This document shows positions 42,632 to 50,869 of a DNA stretch of 64,000 nucleotides, piece after piece; position 1 is the stretch's first letter, and each line of letters opens with the position of its first letter. Source of the DNA: Candidatus Gastranaerophilales bacterium (lineage in GTDB: Bacteria; Cyanobacteriota; Vampirovibrionia; Gastranaerophilales; Gastranaerophilaceae); assembly GCA_910587055.1 (NCBI GenBank), contig CAJUKY010000001.1, positions 124,001-188,000 of the forward strand. The letters run 5' to 3'. The notes beneath the pieces are model-generated. The model saw only the letters and a list, made by a program, of their open reading frames with translations. It had not been told where the DNA came from and searched no databases. The position numbers and the translations under genes are program-made.

Positions 42632-43989
42632 GGTTTAATTACCCCGACATCTTCTTTTAAATATTTAAGGTGTTCCTGCTGTATGGCTTCTCCGGGATAA
42701 AGTATGCCTATCCCGGGCGGGTAGGGTACAATCATTTCAGAACTCAGCATCAGCGGAGCATCTTCTTTTTGTGCGTATATATAATCCCTGTTAAAAGCCT
42801 CCCATGGTTGTAATTTAACAAGAGGGTACGGTTGAAATTCAGGAATTTTTACTTCATCTACTTTTATTTTATCAAATTTTTTATTTTTTGCACTAATAAG
42901 CGCGGATTTTAATTTATCAAGCTTGGTTTTTTTAGTGCCTATCCCCGTTAAATAAAGGCAGGAAAACGGGCTTGAAATTTCATCCTCAATATTATACTCA
43001 TCAAATAAAACATCGGAAAGCTTTGAACAATCTGCATTATCAAGCCTGAGAAGAATTTTTGTAACATCTTTAAAATCCGATTTTAAAAATTCAAACCCTT
43101 CATTCTCAAGTGCTGATTGAAATTTTAAAATGTTTGAAATCAAATCATTAATTTCCTTTTTCCCTTTTTTTGAAGAAAGGAAATTAATACAGGCTTCAAT
43201 ATCAGCTATTAAAGGATATGACGGGCTCGATGTATGAAATAAATTTATGGAATTTTGAATTTCGCGCCAATCATAAGGGCAGTCGTTTGAAATGTGTAAA
43301 AGCGCACATTGATTAAGGGCGCCTGCATTTTTATGAAGCGAATTAACCGAAAAATCAGCGCCCTGCTCAATTGCGGTTTTCGGCAATAAATCGGAAAAAT
43401 TGTATAAAGCACCGTGGGCTTCATCCACAATTAATAATACACCGTATTCTTTACATATTTTTGAAATTTCTTCAATATCGGATACTATGCCTTCATATGT
43501 CGGGCTTGTCATTATAAAAGCTTTGTATTGATTAAGTTTAAAGGTATCTTTTAATTCTTCGGGGTTAATTCTTCCCATTACACCCCATTTCAGACACATT
43601 TCAGATTTTGTATCGGGCACAAACCAGTCAACGTCCGCTCCCGTAAGCACAAGCCCCGAATATACCGATTTATGGCAGTTTCTTGCAACAAGAACCTTAT
43701 CCTTGAAATTTAAAACAGTCTTTAAAACCGCTAAAATTCCTGTTGTGGAACCTTGAGTTAAAAAGAAGGTTTTTTTAGTATTAAATATATCGGAAGCCTT
43801 GCCTTCCGCCATCAATATCGGGCCTTTCGGGTCTAAAAGATTATCAAAACCTTCAATTTCGGAATAATCCCACCTGTAAAAACCCTTAAGGCGTGAAATA
43901 TGTTTAAAATTTGGCGGGATTTGCCCGTGAGAAGGGGTTGTAAACAAAATTCGATTTAATTTTTTACTTAATAATTTTAACAAACTCAT
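42628..43989 (-). CDS. Orn/Lys/Arg decarboxylase family PLP enzyme
   Basis: 453 residues. Fold-type I PLP enzyme of the arginine/lysine/ornithine decarboxylase group, shorter than the E. coli inducible forms. The PLP lysine is K220 in SLHKNAGAL. D189 in VIVDEAHG binds the pyridine nitrogen, and FFLTQGSTTG holds the phosphate loop. The probable role is arginine or lysine decarboxylation for polyamine synthesis; the substrate is not decidable. AAAAGG touches the ATG and TATTAT (43996-44001) is 6 nt away, so the mRNA is almost leaderless. It is divergent from ligA across 23 bp. Confidence 0.88.
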   Translation of the reverse strand: MSLLKLLSKKLNRILFTTPSHGQIPPNFKHISRLKGFYRWDYSEIEGFDNLLDPKGPILMAEGKASDIFNTKKTFFLTQGSTTGILAVLKTVLNFKDKVLVARNCHKSVYSGLVLTGADVDWFVPDTKSEMCLKWGVMGRINPEELKDTFKLNQYKAFIMTSPTYEGIVSDIEEISKICKEYGVLLIVDEAHGALYNFSDLLPKTAIEQGADFSVNSLHKNAGALNQCALLHISNDCPYDWREIQNSINLFHTSSPSYPLIADIEACINFLSSKKGKKEINDLISNILKFQSALENEGFEFLKSDFKDVTKILLRLDNADCSKLSDVLFDEYNIEDEISSPFSCLYLTGIGTKKTKLDKLKSALISAKNKKFDKIKVDEVKIPEFQPYPLVKLQPWEAFNRDYIYAQKEDAPLMLSSEMIVPYPPGIGILYPGEAIQQEHLKYLKEDVGVIKP

Positions 43990-44012
43990 CCTTTTATAAT
44001 AAAATATAAGGC
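43990..44012. promoter_or_regulatory. 23-bp divergent promoter between the decarboxylase gene and ligA
   Basis: TAAAAT at 44000-44005 (plus) is 7 nt from the ligA ATG, and TATTAT at 43996-44001 (minus) is 6 nt from the other ATG. The two -10 boxes overlap, so initiation in one direction should exclude the other, and both mRNAs would be leaderless or nearly so. Confidence 0.6.
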
Positions 44013-46034
44013 ATGGATATACAAGAAAAAATTGAAAAATTACGCAAAGAAATTGAGTTAAACAGCTATCTTTATTACGTTGAAGATAACCCCAAATTAG
44101 AAGATTACGAATACGATAAGTTATTCAGAGAATTAGAAGCTCTTGAAAAGGAGCACCCTGATTTAATTACACCGGATTCGCCGACACAGAGAGTCGGCGG
44201 GGTGAGTGAAAAATTTGAAGCCGTAGCGCACAAAAACAGGCTGTATTCTTTAGAAAACGCCAATAACGAAGATGAGCTTAAAAGGTGGTATGAGAGGATT
44301 TTAAAGGATTTAGACCCTAATGTGGGACAGATGAGCCTTTTTAGCGAAGTTGCAAAAGCGGCGGAAGATATCAAAATCCCCTTAGCCTGCGAATATAAGA
44401 TTGACGGGCTTGCAATAGCTTTAACATATAAAAATGGCAGGTTTGTTCAAGGTTTAACCCGCGGGGACGGCTTTATCGGAGAAGATATTACAAATAATAT
44501 TAAAACTATAAAAAGTATACCGCTAAAGCTTTTTGAGCCTGTGGACGTTGAGGTTCGGGGCGAAATTTATATGCCTGTATCATCTTTTGAAAAATTAAAT
44601 AAAAAACAGGAAGAAGCAGGGCAAAAAACCTTTGCTAACCCGAGAAACGCTGCAGCAGGCTCAATCCGCCAGCTTGACCCGAAAATTACCGCAAGCAGAG
44701 ATTTATCAATCTGGGTATACGGCGGGATTTTTGAAGGCAAAGACGCGCCAAAAACTCACTCGGGCACAATGAAAAAACTCAAAGAACTGGGGTTTAAAAC
44801 AAATAAAATCACCGTAGTTGAAGGGGTTGAAGGCGCACTTAAATGCATTCAAAAAATTGATGAAACAAGAAAAGACCTTGATTTTGCAACGGACGGGGTT
44901 GTAATCAAAGTAGACAGTATCCACAGCCAGAACGAGCTCGGGTTTACATCCCGCGTGCCGAAATGGGCAATAGCGTATAAATTTCCGCCGGAAGCTGTCT
45001 GGACAAAGCTTTTAAGGGTAGATTTTCAAGTCGGGAGAACGGGCGTTATCACCCCTGTTGCAATTCTGGAGCCTGTAAGCCTTGCAGGAAGCGTTGTAGG
45101 ACGCGCAAGCCTTTATAATTTTGATGAAATAAAAAGGCTTGATATTATGGAAGGCGACAGGGTTTTAGTTAAAAAAGCCGCTGAAATTATCCCAAAAGTG
45201 TTAAAAGCGGAAAAAACGGATGACTCAAAACCTTTCAAAATGCCCGAAAACTGCCCGTGCTGTCATACTCCGTTAATTGAAAAAGAAAATGAAGTCGGGC
45301 TCTGGTGCCCTAATCCCGAATGCACCGACATTTTAAAGGGAAAAATTGAATATTTTGTTTCAAAATACGCAATGGATATAGAAGGCTTCGGAGAGAGCAT
45401 TATAGCCCAATTAATAGACAGAAATATGGTAAAAAGCTGGGCGGATCTTTATAAATTAACGCTTTTTGATTTTATGAAGCTGGATTTAATTAAAGAAAAA
45501 TCAGCCACAAACCTTGTAAATGCGCTTGAAGCAAGTAAAAACTGCAAGATGAGTAAATTTTTAAATGCGCTTGGAATAAGGCTTGTAGGCAAAGAAAGCG
45601 CCGATATTTTATGCCAGTATTTTAAGACGATTGATGAATTGAAAGCGGCATCTTTAGAGGATTTAAGCGCTATTGCAGGAATCGGCGAAAAAATGGCAAA
45701 AAATATTTATGAATATTTTAAAAATGAGGATAACCTGAAAATCATTGAGCAGGGGCTTTCCTTGGGAATAAAACCTGAAAACACTTACACCATAAGCGAT
45801 AACCTTAAATTAAAAGGGAAATCCTTTGTGATAACAGGAACTCTCGCTGAATTTTCGCGTGATAAAGCACAGGAAATTTTAAAATCTCTCGGTGCTAAAA
45901 CACCATCTGCCGTGAGCAAAAATACGGATTATGTAATAGCGGGGGAAAACCCGGGGTCAAAACTTGATAAGGCAAAGGCTTTAGGGATTACCATACTCAA
46001 TGAAGAAGAATTCAAAAATATGTTAGAAAATTAG
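44013..46034 (+). CDS. ligA: NAD-dependent DNA ligase
   Basis: 673 residues, normal length. Seals nicks in replication and repair using NAD. Adenylation domain with nucleotide-binding K129 in CEYKIDG; an OB fold follows. A four-Cys zinc finger (CPCC and WCPNPEC near 410-435), helix-hairpin-helix repeats (about 460-580) and a C-terminal BRCT domain (about 595-673, LKGKSFVITGTL) complete the standard LigA plan. No ribosome binding site; leaderless-type -10 at 44000. The SIMPL gene starts 12 bp after the stop. Confidence 0.97.
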   Translation: MDIQEKIEKLRKEIELNSYLYYVEDNPKLEDYEYDKLFRELEALEKEHPDLITPDSPTQRVGGVSEKFEAVAHKNRLYSLENANNEDELKRWYERILKDLDPNVGQMSLFSEVAKAAEDIKIPLACEYKIDGLAIALTYKNGRFVQGLTRGDGFIGEDITNNIKTIKSIPLKLFEPVDVEVRGEIYMPVSSFEKLNKKQEEAGQKTFANPRNAAAGSIRQLDPKITASRDLSIWVYGGIFEGKDAPKTHSGTMKKLKELGFKTNKITVVEGVEGALKCIQKIDETRKDLDFATDGVVIKVDSIHSQNELGFTSRVPKWAIAYKFPPEAVWTKLLRVDFQVGRTGVITPVAILEPVSLAGSVVGRASLYNFDEIKRLDIMEGDRVLVKKAAEIIPKVLKAEKTDDSKPFKMPENCPCCHTPLIEKENEVGLWCPNPECTDILKGKIEYFVSKYAMDIEGFGESIIAQLIDRNMVKSWADLYKLTLFDFMKLDLIKEKSATNLVNALEASKNCKMSKFLNALGIRLVGKESADILCQYFKTIDELKAASLEDLSAIAGIGEKMAKNIYEYFKNEDNLKIIEQGLSLGIKPENTYTISDNLKLKGKSFVITGTLAEFSRDKAQEILKSLGAKTPSAVSKNTDYVIAGENPGSKLDKAKALGITILNEEEFKNMLEN

Positions 46035-46046
46035 AAAGGGGTTTTT

Positions 46047-46790
46047 ATGAAAAAATCAATAAATACAATGGTTTTGACATCCGTAATCGCTCTAACGCTC
46101 GGCATTGCAGGGTTTGAAGCAGCTCAAGCAGCCGATGTTGAAAGAGGATATGTGTCGGTATACGCGCAAGCCAGTGAGGAAGCGGTTCCCAATATGGCAA
46201 AGATTACTTTAAGCGTTGAAACCAGCGACAAAGACATAACAAAGGTTTCAGAAGCCAATAAACAGGCTGCAAACAACTCAATTCAGGCTGTAAAGAAGCT
46301 TTTGGATACTGCAAACGGCGAAACCGTGAAAACACTTGCTTTTAACGTGAACCCCGAATACCGATACAAAGACGGGCAGAGGATTTTCGTACAATACACA
46401 GCAAGAAATTCATATGAGGTAAAAATCAAAGATATTACAAAACTCGGAAAAATTATTTCAGCAGCCCTGAGTAACGGTGCCAACGTAGTTTCCAACCTTT
46501 CTTACGCACTTGACGCGGACGAAGAAGCTTGCAACAAGCTGATTAAAACTGCATCAGGCTATGCAAAGGCAAAGGCTGAAAATGCCGCAAGCGCTCTTGG
46601 TACAAGCATTACAGGAATTAAATACGCAAATGTTCAGTGCTCCGCTAATGAAAATATTCAGCCGAGATACAATATGAGCCTGAAATCCGCAGGAAATGCC
46701 ATGGCAATGGAAGATTCCGCAGCGGTACCCACGGAAGGCGGTACAATTAAATTCCGCGCCACAGTTGACGCTTCATTTTTTGTAAAATAA
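46047..46790 (+). CDS. secreted SIMPL-domain (DUF541) protein
   Basis: 247 residues with a signal peptide (about 1-28, ending AAQA). The rest is one SIMPL/DUF541 domain: VSVYAQASEEAVPNMAKITLSVET at the start, and NPEYRYKDGQRIFVQYTARNSYEV in the middle. The DUF541 family includes YggE/BP26; the biochemical function is unresolved. AGAAAGGGG supplies the ribosome binding site. It is probably cotranscribed with ligA without functional connection. A second DUF541 protein is at 62054. Confidence 0.88.
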   Translation: MKKSINTMVLTSVIALTLGIAGFEAAQAADVERGYVSVYAQASEEAVPNMAKITLSVETSDKDITKVSEANKQAANNSIQAVKKLLDTANGETVKTLAFNVNPEYRYKDGQRIFVQYTARNSYEVKIKDITKLGKIISAALSNGANVVSNLSYALDADEEACNKLIKTASGYAKAKAENAASALGTSITGIKYANVQCSANENIQPRYNMSLKSAGNAMAMEDSAAVPTEGGTIKFRATVDASFFVK

Positions 46791-46812
46791 GCTTTAAATA
46801 AAATATTAAATT

Positions 46813-46843
46813 CCGCCCGAAATTTAAAAACAGGGCGGTTTTT
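46813..46843 (+). terminator. rho-independent terminator after the ligA-SIMPL unit
   Basis: CCGCCC pairs with GGGCGG over a 14-nt loop, followed by TTTTT. It touches the end of the convergent mazG gene. Confidence 0.88.
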
Positions 46844-47603
46844 AATACTCTCCTTCCGTCAGGGTTTTAGCTTGTTTCCAGAGGGCGTCCCATTCCTCAA
46901 AAGAAAGGCCCTCTAAGGATTTCGTGGCAATTTCTTCCATTTTTCTAAATCTGGTTTCAAACTTTTTATTGGCTTTAATCAGGCACTGTTCAGCATCAAG
47001 CTTATTCCAGCGGGCCAGATTTACCAGTGCAAAAAGGATATCGCCAAATTCAAGCTCTTTATCTTTCTCGCTTTCTGCGCGGGCAAATTCCCTGATTTCA
47101 GATTTAACACACTCTATCAGGCTTTTTTCATCAGGCCATTCAAAGCCTGCTTTTACGGCTTTTTTAGATAATTTCTGAGCGGTCATCAAGGCAGACTGCG
47201 ATTTTGAAACACCATCCAAAACGCTTTTTCTGTGCGGCTTTTCTTCTTTTTTTAATTTATCCCAGTTTGCTAAAATTTCATCCGTGTTTTTAACCTTAAC
47301 ATCCCCGAAAACGTGCGGATGACGGTGTATAAGTTTTTCATTTATCCCTTTTGCCACATCTTCAAAGGTAAAACAGCCGTTATCATCTGCAATCTGCGAA
47401 TGCAAAACCACCTGCAAAAGCACATCCCCGAGTTCTTCTTTCAAATGTTTCATATCATTTGAATTTATGGCATCCACTGCTTCATAAGCTTCTTCAAGCA
47501 TATTCTGCCTTATAGTGCAGTGTGTCTGCTCTCTGTCCCATTTGCAGCCATTCTCGCCGCGCAATATCTTCATTGTTTGAAGAAGTTTTTCAATCTCGGT
47601 CAT
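46842..47603 (-). CDS. mazG: nucleoside triphosphate pyrophosphohydrolase MazG
   Basis: 253 residues, two tandem MazG-type halves. Hydrolyses NTPs and dNTPs to monophosphates. Metal-binding E-E-x-x-E motifs are readable in LEEAYE (about 35-40) and EELGDVLLQVVLH (about 56-68). The second half has ECVKSEIREFA and ELEFGDILFALVNLARW. GAGGG lies just before the ATG. hisG lies upstream on the same strand with a 39-bp gap. A housekeeping nucleotide-sanitation role is expected. Confidence 0.93.
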   Translation of the reverse strand: MTEIEKLLQTMKILRGENGCKWDREQTHCTIRQNMLEEAYEAVDAINSNDMKHLKEELGDVLLQVVLHSQIADDNGCFTFEDVAKGINEKLIHRHPHVFGDVKVKNTDEILANWDKLKKEEKPHRKSVLDGVSKSQSALMTAQKLSKKAVKAGFEWPDEKSLIECVKSEIREFARAESEKDKELEFGDILFALVNLARWNKLDAEQCLIKANKKFETRFRKMEEIATKSLEGLSFEEWDALWKQAKTLTEGEY

Positions 47604-47642
47604 AATTCCCTCAAATTCTTAAAAAGGCAGCTGCCGCAAGGT

Positions 47643-48512
47643 TTAGCGCACCATCTGATCAACGGTTAAAATCAAAATGCCCTGCCCGCCAATGGCTTTA
47701 AGCTTATTGATACTGTCATAAATTTTATCTTTATCTACAACAACATGTACAACCACATTTTTATCATCACCCCAGAGCGTTGTAACAGTGGGAGAAGAAA
47801 GCCCCGGAAGAAATGTTCTTATCTCGTCCACGCGCTCTTTTGGCACATGCACCATAAGATATTTTTTTTCTTTGGCATCAAGAACCGCATCAATCGCTAA
47901 AAGCAGGCTTTTTACCTGTTCTATTTTTTCATTGTCTAAATCTTTTCTTTGAACGATAACACAGCTTGAATCCATTATTTTATCAATGATTTTGAGCCTG
48001 TTTGATTTTAATGTGGAACCTGTCGAAGTTATATCCACAACAACATCGGATAATCCTAAATTCGGCGTAATTTCAACAGCACCCGATACTTCAATAATTT
48101 TTGCGGTTTTACCTTTAGATTTAAAATAATCTTTTGCAATATTAGGGAAAGATGTTGCAACATTAATGCATTCCGGCAAATCTTCCGTTTTTGCGTATTT
48201 ATCCGAATCTTTCACGGCAACCACCATATCGCAGTAGCCGAAATCAAACCGCTTGATAACATTAAGGTCAACTTTTTCTTCAACAACAACATCAAGGCCG
48301 GTAAAGCCGATATCTGCCACTTTTGCATCCAAAAATCTCGGGATATCCTGCGTGCGCACAAAAATTATCCGGCATTTGCCGTCCTGCGCTTCTATTTGAA
48401 GGCATCTTTCATCTTTTGATTCAAATGAAAGCCCCGCAGCGTTTAAAAGTTCGTATATTTTGGTCGATAATCTGCCCTTATTAGGTATTGCTATTTTTAA
48501 AATATTGTCCAT
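47643..48512 (-). CDS. hisG: ATP phosphoribosyltransferase, long form
   Basis: 289 residues. Catalyses the first step of histidine synthesis from ATP and PRPP. N-terminal IAIPNKGRLS, a GLDVVVEE segment, and the PRPP loop VDITSTGSTLKSNRL are typical. Residues about 215-289 form the C-terminal regulatory domain of the long form (LMVHVPKERVDEI, GQGILILTVDQM), so histidine feedback should act directly and no HisZ is needed. Photosynthetic cyanobacteria usually have the short form with HisZ. No other his genes are adjacent. Confidence 0.95.
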   Translation of the reverse strand: MDNILKIAIPNKGRLSTKIYELLNAAGLSFESKDERCLQIEAQDGKCRIIFVRTQDIPRFLDAKVADIGFTGLDVVVEEKVDLNVIKRFDFGYCDMVVAVKDSDKYAKTEDLPECINVATSFPNIAKDYFKSKGKTAKIIEVSGAVEITPNLGLSDVVVDITSTGSTLKSNRLKIIDKIMDSSCVIVQRKDLDNEKIEQVKSLLLAIDAVLDAKEKKYLMVHVPKERVDEIRTFLPGLSSPTVTTLWGDDKNVVVHVVVDKDKIYDSINKLKAIGGQGILILTVDQMVR

Positions 48513-48567
48513 TTTTACTTCCTTATTTTCAAAATAATTTTCCCAAAGACAAGCTTAAAAAGCAATA

Positions 48568-49425
48568 TTACTTTCTATCTGCTTTTGAATTCTGAAATTC
48601 AAGCAGGGATTCAACAACACTCATCTGATTTTTTAATTTTAGGAATTCTGTTTGCAAATCTTTAGTGTTTACGGTAAGTTTTGCCGTTTCTTTTTCTTTT
48701 TTAATATCAGCGGAGATTTCACTTATAGCGTTAACTACAACCCCTACAATAACGTTCATTACAATAAATGATGATACAAGAATAAATGACACAAAATATA
48801 TCCAAGCATAAGGGAATTGAGCTATAACAGGACGCGCAATACCCATAGACCAGCTTTCAAGGGTCATTACCTGAAAAAGTGTATACATCGATTTACCCAA
48901 AGTGCCGAACCAATCAGGAAAATCCGCGCTAAACATTGTTGTTCCCATAATTGAAAATATATAAAAGATAATAAGTAAAAGTGCGGAAGCCCAGCCTACA
49001 TTTGGGATTGAATCAATTATAGCCTGAACAATTACTCTCAATCTTTCAAGACGGGTTATAAGCCTTAAAGCCCTCAATGCTCTTAAAATTCTAAACACGC
49101 GGAATGACGAAAAAGCGCCTGCAGAGGGTACAAGCGATATTAAAACAATTATAAAATCAAAATTATTCCAGCCGTTTTGAAAAAATTTTCTGCCGTAACA
49201 AAATAATTTAAGAGCAATTTCAACCGTAAAAATACCTATACAGATATTTGAAATTAAATTAAAGGCAAAATTAAAGCGCGATGTAAGCGCAGGATAGGTC
49301 ATAACCCCGAGAAGAACGGCATTTAAAATTATTACTACAAGAATAAAATTTTGAAACAAGGAGTTTTCTACAATTTTTTTTATTTTATTCTTTAATCTTT
49401 TTTTATTTAATTCATTTGACAGCAT
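48568..49425 (-). CDS. bacterial voltage-gated sodium channel (BacNaV type)
   Basis: 285 residues, one six-helix unit that would assemble as a tetramer. S1-S3 lie at about 22-100. S4 carries arginines every third residue (R109, R112, R115, R118, R121). The pore has the BacNaV selectivity filter TLESWSM (188-194), identical in type to NaChBac. S6 (about 208-235) is followed by a C-terminal coiled coil (about 250-280), as in other BacNaV channels. In NaChBac relatives the channel affects motility and pH homeostasis; flagellar genes in the window fit that. The ATG has AAGGC upstream. Confidence 0.93.
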   Translation of the reverse strand: MLSNELNKKRLKNKIKKIVENSLFQNFILVVIILNAVLLGVMTYPALTSRFNFAFNLISNICIGIFTVEIALKLFCYGRKFFQNGWNNFDFIIVLISLVPSAGAFSSFRVFRILRALRALRLITRLERLRVIVQAIIDSIPNVGWASALLLIIFYIFSIMGTTMFSADFPDWFGTLGKSMYTLFQVMTLESWSMGIARPVIAQFPYAWIYFVSFILVSSFIVMNVIVGVVVNAISEISADIKKEKETAKLTVNTKDLQTEFLKLKNQMSVVESLLEFQNSKADRK

Positions 49426-49541
49426 TGATAAAGCCTTCTGAAATTCATTATCGGAAATATTTTATCATGCTGAAAAGCTGCAAAATAGTAATGTAAAATT
49501 TTATTAAACCACTTCTTCTGTCCGCAAAATACTCTGCAATT

Positions 49542-50717
49542 TTATACAGCAAGCCAGCTTGCTTCTTCAGCTCTTCTTGTCACAAGTCCCTGAAGAACAT
49601 TGTGTTTTTTATCGCGGACATATTCTTTCATTTTATTTTGGGCACCGCTTATGTTACCTGTTTTCAGCATTTGCATAATGCCTGATTTGCGCAGGTTTCC
49701 GCCTCCGCAGTTGTATGTAAAGCTTACCAGCGCATCAAATTGCCCCTGCGTTAACTGTACACCGGTACTTTGTGCCAGAGAAGCTACATCATTTTCAAAA
49801 CTTGCAAGATCCTGCCTTAAGAATTGCTCCGCCTGTGCCTGTGTTATGGTTTGCCCCTCTTGCACACCGCCTGTATGCCCGTAACCTATTGTCCATACGC
49901 CGCCTGAATCCTGATATGCCTGTAATCTGCAGCTTTCTTTTTGTTTGAGGAAATTAATTAAATTATCACTGGCCTTGCCTGTAGAAGCGCCTTTCGGTAC
50001 CGCAGAATATGCAGATGAAGAATTTCCCGCTGAGGAAACTGCCGCCGCAACATTTGAAGCTCCTGTTGCACCGACGGAAGCATTCCCAGTATTTCCGGCC
50101 GGGGCGACATCAATTGATGTCCGCGAAGCATCGTATTGAGCAGCCTGCATCTGCCTGTTCACTTCGGCTTCTTTTTTGCTCTGTACAAGGCTTGCCTTTC
50201 TATAATTTGAATTTGCAGATGTATATTCACTCATTGCATTGGATTTCATTTGATTATCAATTTGAATTGTGCCGGTCGCTTTATTTATCAAAGCTTGTAA
50301 GGATGAAACATTGCCTCTAAGACTTGTCAGTCTTTTTCTTATAGATACTTTTTTCTGCGGAGTTTCAGCTTTTTGCAATTCCTTACCCAGCTTTTCTATC
50401 TCTTGTTTAACTTGTTCCAGCTGGCTTTCATACGTCTGCCTTATTTCTTCGTTTGTTTTAATTGCAGTTTGCAAATCTTCTATTTCAGATTTAAGACATA
50501 AAAGCTCCTGCTCAAGCCTTGAAGCAGTTTCCGTCACTTCTTCAAGGCTCATATCATCAAAATTTGCATCTTGATATGTATTTTCATCACTTTTCTCTAA
50601 AGCTTCGGTTTGAAGCTTATTTTCCGAAGCTTCATCTTGTTCTTTCGTTACAATCTCGTAATGATGGGCTGCATCAGGCTTTTTCACAACTGTTACATTC
50701 GGAATATTCTGCGACAT
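49542..50717 (-). CDS. GH24 (T4-type) lysozyme with coiled-coil N-terminal region
   Basis: 391 residues. The C-terminal 140 are a GH24 lysozyme: catalytic Glu in KQKESCRLQAYQ, Asp in QDSGG and Thr in VWTIGYGH keep the E-D-T order. LVSFTYNCGGGNLRKS and a late RRAEEASW complete the fold. It would cut peptidoglycan glycan strands. Residues about 50-190 are coiled coil, followed by an Ala/Ser-rich linker. No signal peptide, holin or phage neighbour is seen, unlike phage endolysins. It could act in cell-wall remodelling around flagella, or against other bacteria. Confidence 0.88.
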   Translation of the reverse strand: MSQNIPNVTVVKKPDAAHHYEIVTKEQDEASENKLQTEALEKSDENTYQDANFDDMSLEEVTETASRLEQELLCLKSEIEDLQTAIKTNEEIRQTYESQLEQVKQEIEKLGKELQKAETPQKKVSIRKRLTSLRGNVSSLQALINKATGTIQIDNQMKSNAMSEYTSANSNYRKASLVQSKKEAEVNRQMQAAQYDASRTSIDVAPAGNTGNASVGATGASNVAAAVSSAGNSSSAYSAVPKGASTGKASDNLINFLKQKESCRLQAYQDSGGVWTIGYGHTGGVQEGQTITQAQAEQFLRQDLASFENDVASLAQSTGVQLTQGQFDALVSFTYNCGGGNLRKSGIMQMLKTGNISGAQNKMKEYVRDKKHNVLQGLVTRRAEEASWLAV

Positions 50718-50869
50718 TTTTCCAACCTTATCCTTTAAAAGTTATTTTATACTTATTTTATCGGCATAAAGTGAAGTTTTATTTAAAAACTTTAACAAAT
50801 ATTTACAAAACCGCAATTTAATTTATTGACCCCTTTTCATGCATATACACATGTTAAAAAGGTTCAATA

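Noticed and set aside
46813..46843. Second orientation of the terminator for mazG
   Set aside because: On the minus strand the stem is followed by GGAATTTAATA rather than a T-run, so it is unlikely to end mazG transcription efficiently.
49542..50717. Prophage remnant around the lysozyme
   Set aside because: No phage structural, integrase, holin or terminase gene lies within 10 kb, and neighbours are housekeeping genes.
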